Source of the DNA: Coriobacteriia bacterium
GTDB taxonomy: Bacteria > Actinomycetota > Coriobacteriia > Coriobacteriales > QAMH01
Direction of reading: 5' to 3'
NCBI GenBank assembly: GCA_900758075.1
Contig: CAAEQF010000158.1
Location: 1 to 28,790 of the forward strand
DNA length: 28,790 nucleotides
Shown one piece after another: positions 14,464 to 22,763 of this stretch. Position 1 is the stretch's first letter. Every line of letters starts with the position of its first letter. The notes beneath the pieces were generated by a model. That model did not search any database. It had not been told where the DNA came from and saw only the letters and a program-made list of their open reading frames with translations. Made by a program: the position numbers and the translations under genes.

Positions 14464-15173
14464 TAGCGGTCCCTCCTCTCACCACGACGGCCACGGCCGC
14501 GGCGCTGGCTTGAGGTGCCCTCGAGAGCAGGATTGGTCTTCTGCTGACCAGGAAGCACTTCGCCGTAGTACACCCAGACCTTGATACCGCAGGAACCCAT
14601 GGTGGTGTGTGCGGTTGCGGTGCCGTAATCGATCATTGCACGAAGGGTGTGCAGCGGCACGCGGCCCTCGCGGTACCACTCACGACGGCTCATCTCGGCG
14701 CCACCCAGACGGCCTGCGCACTGGATACGGATACCCTTGGCGCCAGACTTGCGGGCGGACTGGACTGCCTTGCGCATCGCGCGGCGGAAGGCAACACGGC
14801 CCTCGAGCTGCTCGGCGATGGACTGGGCAATCAGGCTGGCATCGAGCTCGGGGCGCTTGACCTCGATGACCTCGACGGAGACGTGTCCGCCGGCAATGGC
14901 TTCGAGCTCCTTGCGCAAGGCGTCGACCTCGGTGCCCTTCTTGCCAATGACAATGCCGGGGCGGGCGGTGGTGACGATGACCTTGATCTTGTCGCCAGCG
15001 CGCTCGATTTCTACCTTGGAAAGCGCAGCGCCCGCGAGCTTGGTCTCGACGTGCTTGCGCAGCTTGATATCGTTCTCAAGCGTGGCAGCATAATCTTTAC
15101 CGGCATACCAGCGGCTACGCCAGCTCTCGGTGATACCCAGGCGAAAACCAGTCGGCTTAACCTTCTGACCCAT
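14463..15173 (-). CDS. rpsC: 30S ribosomal protein S3
   Basis: Head protein lining the mRNA entry channel, with helicase-related contacts. The product is 236 residues: MGQKVKPTGFRLGITESWRS, a KH domain with ARPGIVIGKKGTEVDALRKE, and the C-terminal domain QCAGRLGGAEMSRREWYREG and AHTTMGSCGIKVWVYYGEV. The end is Arg-rich. It starts 3 nt after the rplV stop. Confidence 0.98.
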   Translation of the reverse strand: MGQKVKPTGFRLGITESWRSRWYAGKDYAATLENDIKLRKHVETKLAGAALSKVEIERAGDKIKVIVTTARPGIVIGKKGTEVDALRKELEAIAGGHVSVEVIEVKRPELDASLIAQSIAEQLEGRVAFRRAMRKAVQSARKSGAKGIRIQCAGRLGGAEMSRREWYREGRVPLHTLRAMIDYGTATAHTTMGSCGIKVWVYYGEVLPGQQKTNPALEGTSSQRRGRGRRGERRDR

Positions 15174-15176
15174 GTG

Positions 15177-15518
15177 CTACGCCTCCTCTCTCGTTGCAAC
15201 GACGACGGTGATGTGGCTCGTGCGCTTCCTGATGGGGCTTGCGGAGCCCTTGGCGCGCGGGCGAAAACGCTTCATGGTCGGGCCTTCGTCAACGTAGGCC
15301 TCCTTGATGACCAGGTTCTCGGGGCGAACGCCGTACTTGTTCTCGGCGTTTGCCGCAGCGGAGGCGACGACCTTCGAGACAGCCTCGGAGATGGCGCGCT
15401 CGTTGAAGCGCAGAATATCCATGGCGTCGACGACCTCTTTGCCGCGAATCTCGTTCACGACGATGCGAGCCTTGCGCGGAGAAACGCGCACGTACTTGGC
15501 TACTGCTTTAGCTTGCAT
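15177..15518 (-). CDS. rplV: 50S ribosomal protein L22
   Basis: Lines the peptide exit tunnel with an extended hairpin. The product is 113 residues: AVAKYVRVSPRKARIVVNEI, then AAANAENKYGVRPENLVIKE and the hairpin MKRFRPRAKGSASPIRKRTS. The hairpin looks intact, with no deletions like those seen in macrolide resistance. ATG at 15518. Confidence 0.97.
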   Translation of the reverse strand: MQAKAVAKYVRVSPRKARIVVNEIRGKEVVDAMDILRFNERAISEAVSKVVASAAANAENKYGVRPENLVIKEAYVDEGPTMKRFRPRAKGSASPIRKRTSHITVVVATREEA

Positions 15519-15529
15519 TTACGTTCCTC

Positions 15530-15790
15530 CTATTCTGCGCGATGGCCGCGGAAGGTACGAGTCGGCGCGAACTCGCCGAGCTTGTGACCGACCATGGACT
15601 CGGTTACGTATACAGGGACATGACGGCGGCCGTCATGGACGGCGATCGTGTGGCCGACCATTTCCGGGAAGATCGTCGAAGAGCGACTCCAGGTCTTGAT
15701 GGCCTTCTTTTCGCCTGCCTCGTTCATCGCAACGATGCGAGCGAGGAGACGCGGCTCTACATAAGGGCCTTTCTTGAGACTTCTACTCAT
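15530..15790 (-). CDS. rpsS: 30S ribosomal protein S19
   Basis: Head protein that pairs with S13. The product is 86 residues: MSRSLKKGPYVEPRLLARIV, TWSRSSTIFPEMVGHTIAVH, and MVGHKLGEFAPTRTFRGH are diagnostic. It starts 13 nt after rplB. Confidence 0.97.
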   Translation of the reverse strand: MSRSLKKGPYVEPRLLARIVAMNEAGEKKAIKTWSRSSTIFPEMVGHTIAVHDGRRHVPVYVTESMVGHKLGEFAPTRTFRGHRAE

Positions 15791-15803
15791 TACTTCTCCT
15801 CAC

Positions 15804-16634
15804 TTATTTCTTGCGGCGACGGATAATCAGGCGGCTCGTAGCCTTCTTCGGGTTGCGGGTGCGATGGCCCTTGGTGGGAACGCCCCACGGGGTGACAGGA
15901 TGACGGCCAGCGGTCTTGTTCTTGCCCTCGCCACCACCATGCGGGTGGTCGACCGGGTTCATAACCGTACCACGGACAGTCGGGCGGACACCCAGCCAAC
16001 GCTTGCGGCCTGCCTTGCCGAGGCGGATGTTGGCATGCTCGGCGTTGCCGACCTCGCCAACCGTCGCGCGGCAGGTGAGGAGCACACGGCGCATCTCAGA
16101 AGACGGCATGCGGAGGATGGCATAGCCGCCCTCCTTGCCCATCAGCTGGATGCTGGTGCCAGCAGAACGTGCCATCGCAGCGCCCTTGCCAGGCTGGAAC
16201 TCGACCGCATGGATCAGAGTACCGACCGGGATGTTGGCGAGCGGAAGCGCGTTGCCGGGCTTGATGTCGGCCTCGGGGCCGGACTCGACGATGTCGCCAA
16301 CCTTCAGGCCCTTGGGCTGGAGGATGTACGCCTTGGCGCCGTCGACGTAGTGCAGAAGCGCGATACGGGCAGAACGGTTCGGGTCGTACTCGATGGTCGC
16401 AACCTTTGCCGGAATCCCGTCCTTCTGACGCTTGAAGTCGATCTTGCGGTACTTGCGCTTGTGACCGCCGCCCTGGTGACGGGTCGTGATGCGGCCATAG
16501 TTGTTGCGGCCGGCCTTCTTAGGCAGCGGCTCCAACAGCGACTTCTCGGGCTTGGTCGTCGTAATCTCTGCGAAGTCAGAGACCGTCTGGAAGCGACGTC
16601 CCGGGGAAGACGGCTTGTATTGCTTTACTCCCAT
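15804..16634 (-). CDS. rplB: 50S ribosomal protein L2
   Basis: Central large-subunit protein needed for peptidyl transfer and subunit association. The product is 276 residues from the ATG at 16634 (MGVKQYKPSSPGRRFQTVSD), with AAGGAG seven bases upstream. An in-frame TTG two codons earlier is not needed. The catalytic-region His is in NPVDHPHGGGEGKN near the C-terminus, and the end is RLIIRRRKK. A 170-nt gap with a strong palindrome separates it from rplW, instead of the usual short spacing. Confidence 0.97.
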   Translation of the reverse strand: MGVKQYKPSSPGRRFQTVSDFAEITTTKPEKSLLEPLPKKAGRNNYGRITTRHQGGGHKRKYRKIDFKRQKDGIPAKVATIEYDPNRSARIALLHYVDGAKAYILQPKGLKVGDIVESGPEADIKPGNALPLANIPVGTLIHAVEFQPGKGAAMARSAGTSIQLMGKEGGYAILRMPSSEMRRVLLTCRATVGEVGNAEHANIRLGKAGRKRWLGVRPTVRGTVMNPVDHPHGGGEGKNKTAGRHPVTPWGVPTKGHRTRNPKKATSRLIIRRRKK

Positions 16635-16767
16635 GAACAAACTCCTTCTTGATTCCGATTGCCAGATAACCGCCTGGGATGGAGGACTGTGCGTGCCCTC
16701 GCGCGGTCCTGACTCCGGACTACCACGCCGCCGGGCATCTCCTTATTGGAAACTCTCGACGGCAACG

Positions 16768-16793
16768 AATCCCCCATTGCACAATGGGGGATT
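16768..16793 (-). repeat. Perfect palindrome between rplW and rplB
   Basis: AATCCCCCATTG and CAATGGGGGATT are perfect 12-bp arms around two bases. The element begins 11 nt after the rplW stop in a 170-nt gap. No U-tract follows. The remainder of the gap (16641-16767) shows no convincing promoter. Confidence 0.55.
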
Positions 16794-16804
16794 TGGAACC
16801 TTGC

Positions 16805-17092
16805 TTAGTCCTGGTTGGCGAACAGCTCGATGGTGTCGCCCTCGGCCAGCGTTACGATGGCCTTCTTCCAGGTGCGAGTCTTGCCCTCGATGTTGCGCAT
16901 GCGCTTCTTCTTGGACTTGACGTTGACCGTGTTGACCTTGAGCACCTTGACGTCGAAGATCTCTTCGACTGCCTTGGCGATCTCGATCTTGCTTGCGGTC
17001 TTGGCCACTTCGAACGTGAAGCGGTTGTACTCCTGCATATCGAAGGAGCGCTCGGTGATGACCGGGCGGATGATGATCTGACGTGCCTCCAT
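16805..17092 (-). CDS. rplW: 50S ribosomal protein L23
   Basis: Tunnel-exit docking site for trigger factor and SRP. The product is 95 residues: IIIRPVITERSF, then FEVAKTASKIEIAKAVEEIF and VNTVNVKSKKKRMRNIEGKT. Its ATG overlaps the rplD stop by one base (TAATG). Confidence 0.97.
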   Translation of the reverse strand: MEARQIIIRPVITERSFDMQEYNRFTFEVAKTASKIEIAKAVEEIFDVKVLKVNTVNVKSKKKRMRNIEGKTRTWKKAIVTLAEGDTIELFANQD

Positions 17093-17715
17093 TACGACAG
17101 CACCTCCTCGACATACTTGACGGCGTCCTTGGTCATGACCAGTGCCGCGTTGTCAACGAGATCGTAGGTGTTGATCTCGGATGCAGCGATGACGTTTGCC
17201 TTCTTGATGTTGCGGAAGGACAGAAACGCGTTGACATCCTCGTCGTTGACGACGACGGTCACGCGGCCCGTGATGTCGAGCGCCTTGAGGAACGCCACTG
17301 CCTGCTTGGTGCACGGCTTTTCGAAATCGAAGTTATCGACGACGAACAGCTCGGAATCGGCGAGCTTGCCGGACACGGCAGAGCGCATGGCGAGCTTGAC
17401 GACCTTGCTCGGTACGCGGAACGCATAGGAGCGGGGGTGCGGACCGAACACGACACCACCATGGCGGAACTGCGCAGCACGGATGGAACCCTGACGAGCG
17501 CGGCCGGTGCCCTTCTGGCGGAACGGCTTACGGCCGCCACCGGAAACCTGACCACGGGTCTTGGTGCTGTGCGTGCCCTGGCGAAGCATCGCCATCTGGC
17601 TGCGCACCACCTGGTGCATTGCATAGGTGTTGGGCTCGATAGCGAAAACGCTATCTGCGACCTCCATGGTGCCCTGCGGCTTACCAGCGGAGTCGGTGAT
17701 ATTGAGAGTTGCCAT
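17092..17715 (-). CDS. rplD: 50S ribosomal protein L4
   Basis: Tunnel-lining protein; in E. coli it represses the S10 operon. The product is 207 residues: the tunnel loop TRGQVSGGGRKPFRQKGTGR, GPHPRSYAFRVPSKV, and the end NAALVMTKDAVKYVEEVLS. The loop residues of macrolide-resistance mutants (KPFRQKGTGRAR) look wild type. ATG at 17715, 15 nt after rplC. Confidence 0.97.
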   Translation of the reverse strand: MATLNITDSAGKPQGTMEVADSVFAIEPNTYAMHQVVRSQMAMLRQGTHSTKTRGQVSGGGRKPFRQKGTGRARQGSIRAAQFRHGGVVFGPHPRSYAFRVPSKVVKLAMRSAVSGKLADSELFVVDNFDFEKPCTKQAVAFLKALDITGRVTVVVNDEDVNAFLSFRNIKKANVIAASEINTYDLVDNAALVMTKDAVKYVEEVLS

Positions 17716-17730
17716 TGACCTTCTCCTCCT

Positions 17731-18351
17731 TTAAGCCATACGGATCTGAACGAGAGCGCCCTTGCCACCAGGAACGGCACCCTTTACCAACAAGAGGTTC
17801 TGCTCTGCGTCGACGCGAACCACCGCGAGGTTCTTGACCGTGACACGGTCGCAACCCATGTGGCCCGGCAGGCGCATGCCCTTGAAGACGCGAGCAGGAT
17901 ACGCGCACATGCCGACAGAACCCGGAGCACGATGGAAGTGATGACCATGTGCACCAGGGCCACCGCCGAAGCCGTGACGCTTGATGACACCGGCGAAGCC
18001 CTTGCCCTTGCTCACGCCAGTGACGTCGACCTTGGCAACGTCTTCGAAAGCCGCGACCGTGACGGTCTCGCCGACGGAATGCTCGGAAGCATTCTCGACG
18101 CGCACCTCGCGCAGGTAGCGCATCGGAGCGATGCCCGCCTTCTCGAAGTGGCCCTTCATGGGCTTGTTGACTTTCTTTTCCTTGATGTCACCGAAACCGA
18201 TCTGGACGGCCTCGTAGCCGTCGGTCTCGGTGGTCTTTACCTGCGAGACAACGCAGGGGCCGGCCTGGATGACCGTGACGGGGATGATGTTGTCATCTTC
18301 TCCCCAGACCTGAGTCATACCCAGCTTGCGGCCGAGAATCGTATTGACCAT
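17731..18351 (-). CDS. rplC: 50S ribosomal protein L3
   Basis: Assembly-initiator protein reaching into the peptidyl-transferase centre. The product is 206 residues from the ATG at 18351 (MVNTILGRKLGMTQVWGEDD); a TTG two codons upstream is possible but not conserved. The extended loop KGKGFAGVIKRHGFGGGPGA and RAPGSVGMCAYPARVFKG are typical. In most bacteria it follows rpsJ within a few tens of bases; here 320 nt separate them, which suggests its own leader. Confidence 0.97.
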   Translation of the reverse strand: MVNTILGRKLGMTQVWGEDDNIIPVTVIQAGPCVVSQVKTTETDGYEAVQIGFGDIKEKKVNKPMKGHFEKAGIAPMRYLREVRVENASEHSVGETVTVAAFEDVAKVDVTGVSKGKGFAGVIKRHGFGGGPGAHGHHFHRAPGSVGMCAYPARVFKGMRLPGHMGCDRVTVKNLAVVRVDAEQNLLLVKGAVPGGKGALVQIRMA

Positions 18352-18490
18352 TTCCAACCTAACCTTCAGGCGATCTTGAGTAGGTTACCCTTCGTAACTC
18401 TTCAGCGGATCGCAGCCTGATGCTCGTCCCTTTGTTCGATTCATACGCCGGAACGTTGACACACTACGCCCTATAGAGCGCAGCCTGCAC

Positions 18491-18519
18491 AGTCTACACC
18501 ATGCTGGCAAATTTTTGAA
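18491..18519 (-). promoter_or_regulatory. Possible rplC promoter
   Basis: In the AT-rich centre of the rpsJ-rplC gap the minus strand has TTCAAA (18519-18514), a 17-nt spacer and TAGACT (18496-18491), four of six matches each. An A-tract and a GAAGAAG/CTTCTTC dyad (18517-18538) lie just upstream and could act as an UP-like element. Transcription would start about 130 nt before rplC, leaving a leader for control of the S10 cluster. Confidence 0.35.
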
Positions 18520-18552
18520 GAAGTTTTTTGGCTTCTTCCGCATCTCCTCCAT

Positions 18553-18579
18553 CGCGTGCTTGCGTGTCGCGAGCACGCG
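18553..18579 (-). repeat. Inverted repeat in the rpsJ-rplC gap
   Basis: CGCGTGCT-N11-AGCACGCG is a perfect 8-bp stem between the rpsJ-proximal hairpin and the possible rplC promoter. It has no U-tract. It could be part of a weak terminator region or an operator. Confidence 0.4.
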
Positions 18580-18610
18580 GAGAGATTGCGGTGAATGCCT
18601 GAACATACAG

Positions 18611-18644
18611 AAGGGCACCGCCCCTGTTTCGGAACGGTGCCCTT
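18611..18644 (-). terminator. Hairpin after rpsJ, possible weak terminator
   Basis: AAGGGCACCG-N14-CGGTGCCCTT is a perfect 10-bp stem starting 27 nt after the rpsJ stop. The bases after it (CTGTATGTTC) are only moderately U-rich, so it may end the str-rpsJ transcript inefficiently or only protect its 3' end. Confidence 0.45.
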
Positions 18645-18671
18645 GTACGTGCTTTTCGCGATACGCGCTGC

Positions 18672-18980
18672 TTAGAGCTTGATCTCGATGTCGACGCCCG
18701 CGGGAAGGTCGAGGCGCATCAGCGAGTCAACGGTGTTCGGCGTCGGGTCGAGGATGTCGATGAGGCGCTTGTGGGTGCGCATCTCGAACTGCTCGCGGGA
18801 GTCCTTGTTGACGTGCGGCGAGCGGATGACGGTGTACAGGTTGCGCTCAGTCGGCAGCGGAATCGGACCGGAAATGCGTGCGCCGGTCTTGGCCGCGGTA
18901 TCGACGATAAGCTTGGTCGACTGGTCCACGATCTCGTGATCGTAGCCCTTCAGTCGAATGCGAATCTTCTGGCTAGGCAC
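18672..18980 (-). CDS. rpsJ: 30S ribosomal protein S10 (GTG start)
   Basis: Head protein that also binds NusB/NusG in transcription-translation coupling. The product is 102 residues: KIRIRLKGYDHEIVDQS, RISGPIPLPTERNLYTVIRS and KDSREQFEMRTHKRLIDIL. The start is GTG at 18980 with GGAGG ten bases upstream. It follows fusA by 34 nt and is cut off from the S10 cluster by 320 nt, so it behaves here as the last gene of the str operon. Confidence 0.97.
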   Translation of the reverse strand: MPSQKIRIRLKGYDHEIVDQSTKLIVDTAAKTGARISGPIPLPTERNLYTVIRSPHVNKDSREQFEMRTHKRLIDILDPTPNTVDSLMRLDLPAGVDIEIKL

Positions 18981-19014
18981 TTAACTCAAACCTCCATATA
19001 TCGAGCGTGAAGCG

Positions 19015-21123
<2,109 letters not shown>

Positions 21124-21139
21124 TACTTGCTAACACTCC

Positions 21140-21610
21140 CTACCAACGATAATGCGAGAACGCACGGTTGGATTCGGCCATCTTGTAGACGTCCTCGCGC
21201 TTCTTGACAGAAGCGCCCAGGCCGTTGGAAGCGTCCATAATCTCTGCGGCGAGGCGCTGGGCCATGCTGCGCTCCTTGCGGGCACGGGAGTAGCCGACGA
21301 TCCAGCGGATAGCCAGCGTGGTGGAGCGGCGGGAGTTGACCTCGGTCGGGACCTGGTAGGTGGCGCCGCCGACACGACGGGGCTTGACCTCGACGGACGG
21401 ACGGACGTTCTCCATGGCCTTCTTGAAGACGCTGAGCGCGTCCTCGCCGGTCTTCTCGGCGACGATGTCGAAGGCGCCGTAGACGATGGACTCGGCAACG
21501 GAGCGCTTGCCGTCGAGCAGGACCTTGTTGATCAGCTGCGTGACGAGACGGTTGTTGTATACAGCATCCGGAGCGATCTCGCGGCGGACTGCAGCATTAC
21601 GACGTGGCAT
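21140..21610 (-). CDS. rpsG: 30S ribosomal protein S7
   Basis: Primary binder of the 16S 3' domain; in E. coli it represses the str operon. The product is 156 residues: MPRRNAAVRREIAPDAVYNN, then EVKPRRVGGATYQVPTEVNS and ANGLG-type segment NGLGASVKKREDVYKMAESN, ending FSHYRW. ATG at 21610, 21 nt after rpsL. Confidence 0.98.
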   Translation of the reverse strand: MPRRNAAVRREIAPDAVYNNRLVTQLINKVLLDGKRSVAESIVYGAFDIVAEKTGEDALSVFKKAMENVRPSVEVKPRRVGGATYQVPTEVNSRRSTTLAIRWIVGYSRARKERSMAQRLAAEIMDASNGLGASVKKREDVYKMAESNRAFSHYRW

Positions 21611-21631
21611 AAATCAATATCCTTTCGTAAC

Positions 21632-22006
21632 TTATTTCTTGGGCTTCTTGGCGCCGTAGCGGCTACGGGCCTGTGCACGATCGGACACGGCTGCGGTATC
21701 GAGAGCGCCGCGGATAATCTTGTAGCGGACACCAGGAAGGTCCCTAACACGGCCGCCGCGGATGAGCACCATGGAGTGCTCCTGCAGGTTGTGGCCGATG
21801 CCAGGGATGTAGGCAGTGACTTCCATCCCGTTGACGAGGCGGACACGCGCAACCTTGCGGAGTGCCGAATTAGGCTTTTTGGGGGTTGCGGTGTAGACGC
21901 GAGTGCAAACGCCGCGCTTCTGCGGGTTGCCCTTGAGAGCAGGAGACTTGGACTTCTCTGCTGCCTTCGCGCGGCCCTTGCGGACCAGCTGGTTAATGGT
22001 AGGCAA
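21632..22006 (-). CDS. rpsL: 30S ribosomal protein S12 (TTG start, Arg at position 88)
   Basis: Decoding-centre protein. The product is 124 residues: (M)PTINQLVRKGRAKAAEK, TPKKPNSALRKVARVRL with Lys43 and Lys44 intact, and GHNLQEHSMVLIRGGRVRDL. The residue at 88 is Arg (codon AGG) where nearly all bacteria have Lys (E. coli K87 in mature numbering). K-to-R at this site is a known streptomycin-resistance substitution. The start is TTG at 22006 with AAAGGA seven bases upstream; no in-frame ATG fits. A promoter and a large leader hairpin precede it. Confidence 0.97.
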   Translation of the reverse strand: MPTINQLVRKGRAKAAEKSKSPALKGNPQKRGVCTRVYTATPKKPNSALRKVARVRLVNGMEVTAYIPGIGHNLQEHSMVLIRGGRVRDLPGVRYKIIRGALDTAAVSDRAQARSRYGAKKPKK

Positions 22007-22059
22007 TGTGGGTTCCTTTCCGTTTGCTACCTTTTACTAAGAACAGGCGCTTGAATGCT

Positions 22060-22110
22060 GTCAGGTTTCGCCTGATTGCACGTCATGCCTGTAATCAGCC
22101 GAAACCTGAC
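22060..22110 (-). promoter_or_regulatory. Large leader stem-loop of the str operon
   Basis: GTCAGGTTTCG/CGAAACCTGAC (11 bp), then one mismatch, then CTGATT/AATCAG (6 bp) form a long stem with a 15-nt loop, centred about 80 nt before the rpsL start and downstream of the predicted transcription start. No U-tract follows. It is a good candidate for an autoregulatory or stability element of the rpsL-rpsG-fusA-rpsJ message; which protein would bind it is unknown. Confidence 0.55.
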
Positions 22111-22132
22111 CCGGGCACACAAGCGCACAGCA

Positions 22133-22151
22133 CTGCCAGTCCAACTGACAG
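22133..22151 (-). repeat. Second leader hairpin before rpsL
   Basis: CTGTCAGT-N3-ACTGGCAG forms an 8-bp stem with one G-T pair, very near the predicted 5' end of the str transcript and just upstream of the larger stem-loop. Confidence 0.4.
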
Positions 22152-22162
22152 CGCGAGTGGGT

Positions 22163-22191
22163 ACATTACTACCCGATTTCAGGGATGTCAA
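22163..22191 (-). promoter_or_regulatory. Probable rpsL (str operon) promoter
   Basis: Minus strand TTGACA (22191-22186), a perfect -35 hexamer, a 17-nt spacer and TAATGT (22168-22163). The predicted start leaves a leader of about 150 nt with two hairpins. It lies in the 301-nt gap between the YjjB-like gene and rpsL, where a new transcript is expected after the rpoC terminator. Confidence 0.55.
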
Positions 22192-22235
22192 ACGCCACGG
22201 TTCCGGGCGTATCCCCCTGGCAGTCGCAGCTGACC

Positions 22236-22247
22236 TGCAGCGCTGCA
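22236..22247. repeat. 12-bp perfect palindrome upstream of the rpsL promoter
   Basis: TGCAGCGCTGCA reads the same on both strands and lies about 45 bp upstream of the rpsL -35 hexamer, next to an AT-rich stretch. This position would suit an activator or repressor site, but no family is recognised. Confidence 0.25.
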
Positions 22248-22275
22248 AAATCTTTCAGAATTTCGCGTGTTATGT

Positions 22276-22306
22276 GTCCGCGGGGCCGTCTTGCTTGCCC
22301 GCAGAC
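22276..22306 (-). terminator. GC-rich hairpin directly after the YjjB-like gene
   Basis: GTCTGCGGG/CCCGCGGAC pair as nine base pairs (one G-U) starting one base after the stop codon. The following bases (ACATAACACG) are not a U-tract, so termination would be weak or factor-dependent. Confidence 0.35.
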
Positions 22307-22307
22307 C

Positions 22308-22763
22308 TCACTTCTTCGCAGAGCGGGCGGCGAGAAGGCGTCTCAGGATTTCTCCTCCCGCCCAGGCGATGGCGATGCCGAAGGCGATGGCGAAGACGAA
22401 TTCGGTCGTGAGCAGGCCGTAACTGAGCGCCCACTCGGCATTTCCCTGCACGGCGTAGCTCATTGTGTAGTACAGGCCGCTGCCGGGGATGAGCGGAATC
22501 TCGCATACGATGTAGAAAATTGCGAGCGGCGCTTTGAACCTGACCGCGAGCACCTGCGCGTACACGGCGGCAAATGCCGAGGCGACGAGGCACGGCACGA
22601 ACACCCCCGACGCGAGCTGGCCACACGCGAGGTAGACCGCCCAAGTGAAAAGGCCGCCGAGCGACGCTGGGACGAGCAACCCCGGGCGCAGGTTGAACAG
22701 GAGGGCGAAGCCGAGAGATGCCGGGAACGCCATCGCGAGCTGTACGAGCGCCTGCGTCGTCAT
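22308..22763 (-). CDS. YjjB/ThrE-C-type exporter subunit
   Basis: Small membrane subunit of a two-protein exporter of the ThrE superfamily. The product is 151 residues from the ATG at 22763, close to E. coli YjjB (157). It has four to five hydrophobic segments with FALLFNLRPGLLVPASLGGL, FKAPLAIFYIVCEIPLIPGS (the family's PLIPG motif) and a final helix ending in RRLLAARSAKK. The start overlaps the stop of the upstream partner (ATGA), so the two are translated together in a fixed ratio. YjjPB exports succinate in E. coli and single-chain ThrE exports threonine/serine in Corynebacterium; the substrate here is unknown. Confidence 0.88.
   Translation of the reverse strand: MTTQALVQLAMAFPASLGFALLFNLRPGLLVPASLGGLFTWAVYLACGQLASGVFVPCLVASAFAAVYAQVLAVRFKAPLAIFYIVCEIPLIPGSGLYYTMSYAVQGNAEWALSYGLLTTEFVFAIAFGIAIAWAGGEILRRLLAARSAKK

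Noticed and set aside
18456..18461. TTGACA on the plus strand in the rpsJ-rplC gap with TATAGA nearby
   Set aside because: The spacing to TATAGA is only about 10 nt, too short for a sigma-70 promoter.
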